This document shows positions 32,605-41,443 of a stretch of 41,443 nt of DNA, one piece after another. The notes below the pieces were generated by a model. It saw only the letters and a list, made by a program, of their open reading frames with translations. It was not told the origin of the DNA and ran no database searches. Position 1 is the first letter of the stretch; each line of letters opens with the position of its first letter. The stretch covers positions 1-41,443 of the forward strand of contig JASWJB010000355.1 of NCBI GenBank assembly GCA_032433595.1, written 5' to 3'. The DNA comes from Conoideocrella luteorostrata. Taxonomy: Eukaryota; Ascomycota; Sordariomycetes; Hypocreales; Clavicipitaceae. A program made the translations under genes and the position numbers.

Positions 32605-34080
32605 ATGCTCGCCGTCCAGCATCCTCCCAGGATGGGATCTTCACAGCCTGAATCCGACCCGTTGCTCATGTTTGGGTGTACGTTCAGATTCTCTTCTTTC
32701 TATTCCTGCGATCCCGTCTCGCCCCGGGTGTCGTGACGTTTGAACTGTAACTGACTTCCCGCCGGTTGGTGTGCTTCAACAGATTCGGTAGACTCAACAC
32801 AAGACAATTTATTCGATGGCGCACCCGAACCCGCGCCCGGAGCGCCGCTCTTGACAGAGACGGACAGCAAATTTCTCAGTTCATTCTTCGAGGACATGAC
32901 GTCGAACCAGTACAATATGCCATCATTTGGTGAAGGGCTCAACTTCAGCGACGCCTGGCTAGACCTTCCTCCCCAGTTCATGGGTTCTTCTACCTCTTTC
33001 GGCCCACAAGAGACCTCGGCCGACTTTGGATTCTCTAATGATCAACAGAATGATCTTTCGCGAATGCTGTCTGCCGGCTCAGGCATGATGCCTCCTCCAC
33101 CACCTCCTCCTTCGCAACCACAGTCTTATCCTCAGCAACACTCGGACGATGTCTTGACTGCGGCTGCTACGCTGTTCCAAAATGGCTCCCGTGCCGGCTC
33201 GTCGAAAAATAACAACATCAGCAGCCAGGTAAATGACCAGAACAGTGTTAGACGTCCTAGTAACTACCCAGTTGGCCACCTCAGACATCAGCCGATGGAG
33301 GAGTTCAAAGAGGAAAACCGACGAAGCAGTCAGGTTACTGAGGTCGACCACACATTTACTCGTTGGATGTGGGGCACAAAGGAGAAGACTCCCGTCACGA
33401 AGCCTGCCTTGGGTGACTTCCAATGGGGGTCAGACGCAAGTTTCAACGATATCCAGGGGTACGTACCAGAGCCTAGGAAGGAGTCCGTGGAGACCATGCA
33501 GCATACTCAAATGAAATGCCTCCAATGCTTGGAAGTCAACAAGAGCGCGGCTAACACCCGCCCCAGCAGTCCCGTAAATGGGCAAGCCACGAGCAGCAAC
33601 GGTGACGGATCTGTCTACATCAAGCGAGAAGAAGACCCTACTGCACCGCCCAGGAAGAGGCGGAAGAGCAAGAATGTTCGATCCACCGCAGATGAAGACG
33701 ATGAAGAAGAAGACGATGCCACTTCTTCAAAATCAGGCCGGAAGCGAAAGACCAAGTCCGAAAGATCCGCCAGCGGGTCGGAGCCTCCTTCAGAAACAAC
33801 CGCTAGCGGACGACGCCGGAAGTCTGGGGCCAATGCGGCAAAGCCGCCCCGTGAAAACCTGTCTGAAGAGCAAAAGCGCGAGAATCATATCCGCAGCGAG
33901 CAAAAGCGACGGACCTTGATCAAGGAAGGCTTCGACGATCTCGGTGTGCTTGTACCCGGATTGAGGGGTGGTGGCTTCAGCAAGAGCACGACCCTGACCA
34001 TGGCTGCAGACTGGCTGGACGAGCTCCTCGCAGGAAATAAGGCACTTTCAATGCAAGCATCGACTCTGGAGCAGCGGTGA
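32605..34080 (+). CDS. Basic helix-loop-helix transcription factor (Ino4-like fungal type)
   Basis: Two exons, 32605-32677 and 32783-34080, give about 456 residues. The donor GTACGT follows TTTGGGT and splices to ATTCGG, giving MFGYSVDSTQDNLFDG. The N-terminal two-thirds is disordered, with a PPPPPPP stretch and Gln/Ser-rich parts. A basic, acidic linker with nuclear-localisation-like PPRKRRKSK precedes the bHLH at residues 389-456. In the basic region, ENHIRSEQKRR has the H-E-R contact pattern that reads CANNTG/CACGTG E-boxes. The loop VPGLRGGGFSKST and helix 2 AADWLDELLAGNKAL follow. Length and bHLH resemble fungal Ino4-type regulators of lipid metabolism, but targets cannot be inferred. 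The start is 32605; the in-frame ATG at 32632 is also possible. Confidence 0.85.
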
Positions 34081-35349
34081 AATAGCTCTACAGCCGCCAA
34101 GACGGTTTTGATTTCGGGTACTACAAGAAGTGAATATTCTGAGTTTCGTTTTACGGTTGATACCATGGCGTTGTTATTTTACTGTCCCTGGATCGGGCTA
34201 AGGCGTGGGAAATTTGCAGGGAGAAGAGAAAAAGTATCCCTTATGTGCAACAGGCGAATCACGAAGATATATCACATAATTTACGTCGCCAAATGTCACG
34301 GCTGGAAATGTAGAAATCGGCGGAAGTATATCCTAAGTAAATAGGATAGCGAAGCCTGCATTGCATCCAATGAAAACTGCAGGGAGCAAACAACTATGAT
34401 ATTTTTAAAAGTAGACATGTTCGTCTTGACTCTGTGGGAATGTTTGACATGTGAAAGTGAGGCTAGAAGACCCACCACAAGCACCATCAGGCTTTGTAGC
34501 ACTAAGGCTTCATTCTATGCAGTTCTGCTAAGCTTAGCCTCCCGCTCTTGCATGACAAAACATCCCTGGCGACAGTGTCAAAGTTGAGCTTGCTGTCAGA
34601 TTGGAGGAGTTAGTAGTTACGAATTGCACTGTTGTGAATAGAAATAGCATATGTGCTAGAATTGAGGCACGTGACGGATCCTGCCCATAAAGTGGGATGA
34701 ACAAATGGCAGATGGACCGACAACTGTCGTGCGTCAACTAGAGCCTATTATTGTAAATTACTTTACGTATATATATACATATGCGTCTGATGAAACAACC
34801 CTATGCTCGTCAACATTGACCACGTACATGTCGAATCCAGCCTTCCAGTAGTTGGACGAAGCCACCGCGTGACATGATTTGAGCGGCAAAAATACTCTAG
34901 GGTAGCTTTATACATGAACAACAAGCATTGATTAACTACACTCGTATTCTTTTTGGGAAGGATGTTGATAACATCATAAACGCCGGGTTGGGACTTGGCG
35001 TACTGCAGCCTAGATGCCTAGTAGTTACGTTTGTGAGTAGGTACGGAGTACCTATTATGTAAAGGTGCGGTGCTGCCTGGCAGTCTGTTTATCAAGGACA
35101 GGGCATCTGTTCCTATTCTTGTTTCGTGACGTAGAGTGTCCCCCCCCCTTTACTTTTGATTTCATCGCGACTACTCCGTATAGTGGGTGTATACGCATCA
35201 TCATTCATTCATTCACATGTCTCTCGCACCAAACTCTTAGACCTACAACCACCGACCAACACTTACAATGTCTGTCAAGCAAGAGATTTGAACGCCGCAT
35301 GTCTGCTACCAAGGACATCATTCGTGGCTTCGGCCTAGAGGTTTGAAGT

Positions 35350-35380
<31 letters not shown>

Positions 35381-35510
35381 CAGCTCAAGCGACAGCATAC
35401 CTCGTGTCCTTTCCGTTCCCGGCGGCCAAGCATCTGTGGCGTGCTACGTACCATACCGTACAAGCGCGAATATGCTGCGGCGCCATTGGATTCTGTATGC
35501 TAATGAAAGC
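34081..35510. other. Intergenic downstream of the bHLH gene
   Basis: About 1.4 kb without a gene. It contains a CACGTGAC site near 34671, a GGTAC-GGA-GTACC inverted repeat at about 35040-35052 that includes one exact TACTCCGTAC word on the reverse strand, a near copy at 35172-35181, a nine-C tract near 35143, and (AGT) repeats at 35352-35380. Confidence 0.5.
35352..35380 (+). repeat. (AGT)n microsatellite
   Basis: About ten AGT units lie just upstream of the phosphotransferase pseudogene. Confidence 0.9.
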
Positions 35511-36880
35511 GTACACCTCAAGGCTACCAAAATCACTCCACCCGAATATCTCGAACATAGCCCCATTTCCATACAACAACCTCATCTACACAGTTGCCCT
35601 CTCCTCACCCGCCACTGCCGAGTCTTTCACGAGAGCGGTGCACTGAAATGTCTCCTGCGGAAAGGGGCTCCTACTGTCATTGTGCGATTGAGCAATCCGA
35701 GGGCTCTGCGGCTGGACAATACGAGCCGTGTCGAAAACGAGGTGGCGGCTGTGTGTCTCGTGCGTGGAGCCCCAACGCGGCTGGGACCGGACTATAATGG
35801 CTTCTTGCCGGATGTCTACGTCTGTAATGAAGGCGCGGGAACTGAACCGGCCTCCGGCCCTGAGGAGGGATCCGACTGGACCGTGATGCGATTCATGGAG
35901 GGGGAGCAGCTGGATGGGCAGTTTGAGACGTTTGATGGGAGCCAGGAGGAGACAGTGATTGAGGAGATTGCGAAGATGGTTTTAGCGTTGCAGGGTGTGT
36001 CAAGTTGCTAGGTGGTGTGAATCGCCATGGCGGTCTGGCCATTGAGGGTGTGGCCCGGATTGTGTCGAGAGAGGCGACTGTGCAGGAGTTTCGGGGTGGG
36101 CCGCGGAGCAAGTATGAGGATTTATGGAGGAACAAGACGAGAGGGTAGTTGGAGGATGCGGATGCGAGTGAGATTGTTTGCCTATAGAAGGAGAGCGGGC
36201 TTCGTGAGAAGATCGAGTGGTTTATGAGCGGACAGTTGGCCGGCGTGATTCGCAACGGAGGTGTAGATACCTCTCGCTTGGCTCTCATCCACACCGACTT
36301 CAGTAAGGCATACCCGCTGCTGGGAGACGCTCGCCATATTAACATTCGTATGCATATTCATATTCATATTCTAATTTTCAAGGGTCAGCGATGACCAATA
36401 TGCAATTCGATGTGAAAGAGTAGTCGCATTTCTGCACTGCTAGATTTCGACTGGCATGCGACACTCACCCTGCTCACGAATTCTACGTGTCGTTCGATGG
36501 CTTGGGAGGCATACTGGGACAAAGATTCTATAAAATTGGCTAGGCGGTATTCACTGGAAATTTCTCTGCTGCGCAAGACGAGAGTGAAGATGGAGAAGTT
36601 TAGGAGAGGGCTAAGATGTGGGATAGCGCTATCAAGGAACGCCAAGGCTTGAGAACCAGTGATTTGCGGGACACAGACACGCTCGACAAGTTGCGACAGT
36701 TTACTAATGCGTTTTGTCCCTTCCATCTAGGAAATCTAGTGGTGTTGGAGCGGAGGAAGGAAGAACAGGATGAAGAGGTGAGGAAAGGTGACGGAAGGGA
36801 AGCTCGCCCATATGCTGGAGGCTTGGGGTGTCTGATGATCTTGATAGCTGGGCTTCCACTCATTACCTTGACAAGTGTTT
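35510..36880 (+). pseudogene. Decayed APH-type (aminoglycoside/choline kinase-like) phosphotransferase
   Basis: Pieces of one fungal phosphotransferase-family protein lie in order but in different frames. They are PFPYNNLIYTVALSSPA (about 35560-35620), TVIVRLSNPRALRLDNTSRV and ENEVAAV (about 35675-35750), GLAIEGVARIV (about 36045), LALIHTDF (kinase HxD motif, about 36270-36297), ISALLDFDWHATLT (about 36428-36470), AHEFYVSFDGLGG (about 36472-36510) and LRTSDLRDTDTLDKL...CPFHLG (about 36645-36730). Frame changes occur near 35640, 36000, between about 36300 and 36430 (only partly explained by a possible intron) and near 36470. In-frame stops lie at 36146-36148 and 36185-36187. A possible intron with a GTAAGG donor follows HTDF. 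The family phosphorylates small molecules; the native substrate is unknown. No intact product seems possible. Confidence 0.75.
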
Positions 36881-38780
36881 ACTGAAAGTATCTGGTACCT
36901 TTACAGTTGTGCTTGCTCGGTTATCATGACAAAGTGTTCACTAAAAGTATCTGATACCTTGGGTAATTGAGCGTCCTCGCAATAGCATGACAAGCGTCCG
37001 CCGTAACAATTGATTTCTTAGAACGTTGCCATTGCAAAAGAACTCGTGTGGACAGAGCTGTATCTATACAAGAATACAATGTATAAATCTAGTGACACTA
37101 GCTCAGCGATGGCCAGAAAAACTTGGACACACATGTCCTTCCCACGACATGTTCTCATTCCATTCGTTTCTCCAGGGGCTTCCAAAAAGGCAGGTAGATT
37201 CGCCCGCGAGAAACACAACCGCATCAGCAGCGGTTGTCCAACTTCCGAGGAGCATTTGCACGAGCTTCGGAACCACGAGAACTCGTTCCTGGTGTTCCCG
37301 AATTGGACCCCGGGCCCCCCGGCCGGACGCGGCTGTGGGCGGCTCTGGGGAACCTCTGGCGGACCTTGCAGCCGTGAAGCTCCGGGAAGAGACGATCGTA
37401 GCCCGACTGGCAGCCAATCGATTTCCGCTTTAGTATGCATCCGAGCCGCACCCACGCGATCAGAGGAAGTTAGATTCCCCAGGATTATTCACGAGTGTGA
37501 GGCCATCGTGAAAGCTGCCCACGTACAGCCGGAACTGCGGGTTAGTTAGTTACTGCGTGTCGGCGGGTGGCCGTAGCAGGTGGTCGAGGTTGACTCAGCA
37601 GCCAGTTGAGACCTCAGCGCGATCGGAGTCTTGGAACTGAGTGATTTATCATTGCTATTACACGCAGGTTGACTGGATGGTGGGCATAGAGGCCATATCT
37701 TTGGTGAGATAAGGCAGACGGGCTCTACCGCGGCGGTACTTGATTGTTGGGCGGGGAGAACCGGGATGAGCGGGTATCTCGTAAGTCTTTTTTCTGTCCC
37801 TTTCTAGTCCTCTCCTCCTACCTGGGTGAATGCCCCCCAACGAATGTCTGCGGAACGTGGGCCAGCGAATGCTTGGTGAGTGCGTATGGCAAAGCCGCGA
37901 CGTCAACCGGTCCCCGCCGGATCCGTAAAAAGGCGCACAGGTATCGTCGTTGTGGTGGGGCTGTTTGAATGGCAGACAAGGGAGCTTTGTTTATTTGGTG
38001 TCATCATCTTCTTCAGCAACTGTATGGAGTTCGGAGCATTCTAGACGTTTGAGCAAGGGAGCTGCCTGTCCAGCCCTTGGCTTGGCATTTTTGTTGTTTT
38101 AAAATCACTGACAAATGGAACGAGGAGGTTTATGGTGCATGGTCGTTGCATGAGGCCAACCGGGTGCTTTGCTCCTATTCCTATCTCTTGACTCACTAGT
38201 TAGTCGTCGAGCAATGTGGTGAACCACGCGTGGGCTGCTGATAAAGCGAACAATGTCTCAACTTGTGGCCCCGATACCGCAATCAATGGACGTCGCCTGG
38301 TGAGATGCGTACAATTCAAATTGTGTCTGCGGCGTGAGGGAATATCGCCCCAAAAAAAAGATGGTGGCAACAAACTATCGTCAACTCCAGGTTAAATCTT
38401 ATATATTCTGTTTCTGGGAGTAGCAGGGGTTTGGTTGTATCTGCTCCGTGTGTTGCTTCTTGAAACGAAGCTATGGTGGCAATGAATCAAGTTGCAGCCA
38501 AGCACCGAAGAATGAGAAGTACATCCGGTCACCGACGGACTAGCAAACATCGGAGCGTCGAATAATACAATCTACTGTAGTCGCAACGACTGTGTGTAAT
38601 GATGTGGTAGTTAATGGCATTGCCTGAGTCGGGGTTGAGTTTCCCGAAATGACAAGCCAAGCAAGCAGACCGTGTGGTGGCAGACTGACTTGACTGGCGA
38701 CCACCTTGTCGTCCCCCCGACCTTCGTTGCTTGAGCAAGTGCCACTCGGCCAGTCTGAGCACTATTTTTGTCCCGCATTC
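36881..38780. other. Intergenic upstream of gpdA
   Basis: About 1.9 kb with no recognised gene. A GC-rich block at about 37018-37549 has long overlapping ORFs on both strands (112-167 residues) with no motif I know. The rest probably includes distal gpdA promoter. Confidence 0.45.
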
Positions 38781-38880
38781 CTTCCCTCCCCTCCGTGATT
38801 TCCTCTTCTCTTTTCTTTTTTTTCTTTTCTTCTCTTTCCTTTTCTCTTTCCTCATACTCACATTTATTCTTCGGAGAACT
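38781..38880 (+). promoter_or_regulatory. Pyrimidine-rich core promoter of gpdA
   Basis: A C/T tract of nearly 100 bases (TTCTTTTC-type runs, about 38785-38860) precedes the leader. CT-rich stretches set the start site in strongly expressed filamentous-fungal genes such as gpdA of Aspergillus nidulans. The exact start site is not visible. Confidence 0.6.
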
Positions 38881-38912
38881 CTCACCATCTTCCCTTCCAG
38901 AAACTTGCTCCG

Positions 38913-40604
<1,692 letters not shown>

Positions 40605-40706
40605 ATGCACCCCTTGCTCAATTGCAAGGAGCCGAGTCCCAAGCCCAATAATCGGGAGTGAATGACACATACCTCTCGCCCCCGGCCTAAAGAGCGGCCT
40701 AATAAG

Positions 40707-40735
40707 AATAAAAAAAAGTTGAAGAAACCAAATAA
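40707..40735 (+). terminator. Candidate polyadenylation signals of gpdA
   Basis: AATAAA at 40707-40712 and again at about 40730-40735 lie some 100-130 nt after the stop codon, a plausible 3'UTR distance. Cleavage site unknown. Confidence 0.45.
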
Positions 40736-41312
40736 AGCATGTTCATTGAGACATCACACAGGACAGAGGGACTAAGAAATGTTTTGCGAAGAAGATGAAA
40801 CAAAAACAGCCTCTTGGGGATGGCACGTGGAAGCTGAAGTATATAGCTTGCTCGAATATGATGAATAGATTTGCCTGTTTCCATCCATTTTATCACGTAC
40901 TTGGTGTATGCAATTGATGAAACATGCATGTGCCCTTCGTCGTTCTTGTCTTTAATAATAGTCCGTCAAGTATCTCCTGGCCGGAGCTTAGTTGCTGTTC
41001 ACGCGCACGCTGTCGTTGGACCTCGGAGAAGACGAGATTGTTTATAAAAGTTAAGTTCATGATTATTCATTGATCATTGTTTGACCATTTTATCAATCCG
41101 CCCCTACTCCCGCTCCCGTTCGTTCCACAGGGATATACAACAAAATACAGCTATTCAACAACACATTTGATCTGTCCTGTCCTGTCCTGTCCTGTCCACG
41201 TCATCACACTCCAAGGAGAAGGAGAAGAAGAAGGAGGAGAACAACAACAACAACAACAAGAGGTACATCACATATCCACCGTCCAGCCCGGCACATCGTA
41301 TGAAACAAGCAA
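40736..41312. other. Convergent 3' flanks of gpdA and the edge gene, with short tandem repeats
   Basis: No gene seen. Tandem CTGTC x5 lies at 41172-41196, followed by an AGGAGAAG-rich purine stretch and (AAC)6 at 41240-41257. Confidence 0.6.
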
Positions 41313-41384
41313 CTAGTTCAGCTTGCCAGACACATCGTATTTGACAAGGTAGTCAAAATGAGAGAAATTTTGCAAACGGCCAGC
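41313..41384 (-). CDS. Last exon of an unidentified gene cut by the window edge
   Basis: On the minus strand a TTGCAG acceptor at 41385 opens a frame of 23 codons before TAG: AGRLQNFSHFDYLVKY followed by DVSGKLN. The sequence upstream of the acceptor (to the window end) is T/A-rich and looks like intron. Splice signal, coding-like composition and the adjoining convergent gpdA support a real terminal exon. I do not recognise the protein, and 23 residues are too few for a family call. Confidence 0.5.
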   Translation of the reverse strand, partial: AGRLQNFSHFDYLVKYDVSGKLN

Positions 41385-41443
41385 CTGCAATGAAAAATGG
41401 GAATGGACGAAAGAAGATAATAAAAAATAAAAATAAAAATAAA

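Overview
The window is nuclear DNA of a filamentous ascomycete, most likely Eurotiomycetes (an Aspergillus/Penicillium/Talaromyces-type genome). The evidence is: many 50-100 nt introns with GTRNGT donors and CTAAC/CTGAC branch sites, a fungal gpdA-type GAPDH, and fungal forms of Gep3, mL61, Hul4, Sec31, Get2 and D-arabinitol dehydrogenase. The species cannot be fixed from sequence alone. I rebuilt gene models by hand from splice signals, reading-frame continuity and remembered family motifs; they are not alignments.

Layout. 0.2-3.6 kb: a head-to-head pair for mitochondrial translation, the circularly permuted GTPase Gep3 (-) and large-subunit ribosomal protein mL61/Mrp49 (+). 4.0-7.6 kb: a HECT ubiquitin ligase of the Hul4 type (-). 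8.8-10.5 kb: a ten-exon zinc-dependent D-arabinitol dehydrogenase (-) with a 5-nt micro-exon. 12.6-14.5 kb: ribosomal protein eS10 (-) head-to-head with splicing factor Sde2 (+). 14.8-16.2 kb: cytochrome c oxidase subunit VIb (-) head-to-head with a B12D/MLRQ-like complex I protein (+), sharing a promoter with three CCAAT boxes. 16.4-21.3 kb: a PPIE-type RRM protein (-) head-to-head with COPII coat protein Sec31 (+). 21.9-23.0 kb: the tail-anchored-protein receptor Get2. 24.6-26.8 kb: a Tmem135-like multipass membrane protein (-).

From 26.8 to 32.6 kb I find no supportable gene. A bHLH transcription factor (+) follows at 32.6-34.1 kb. A decayed APH-type phosphotransferase pseudogene lies at about 35.5-36.9 kb. 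gpdA (+) lies at 39.0-40.6 kb, with a CT-rich promoter, a 5'UTR intron and a 554-nt coding-region intron. The last exon of another minus-strand gene is cut by the right edge.

The region is mostly housekeeping. Four head-to-head pairs occur, two of them entirely mitochondrial. I see no multi-gene novel system, secondary-metabolite cluster, intact transposon, tRNA, rRNA or CRISPR. The features most worth checking are the very small exons (3 and 5 nt), a repeated intergenic word TACTCCGTAC, a T/A palindrome inside an intron, and the pseudogene.
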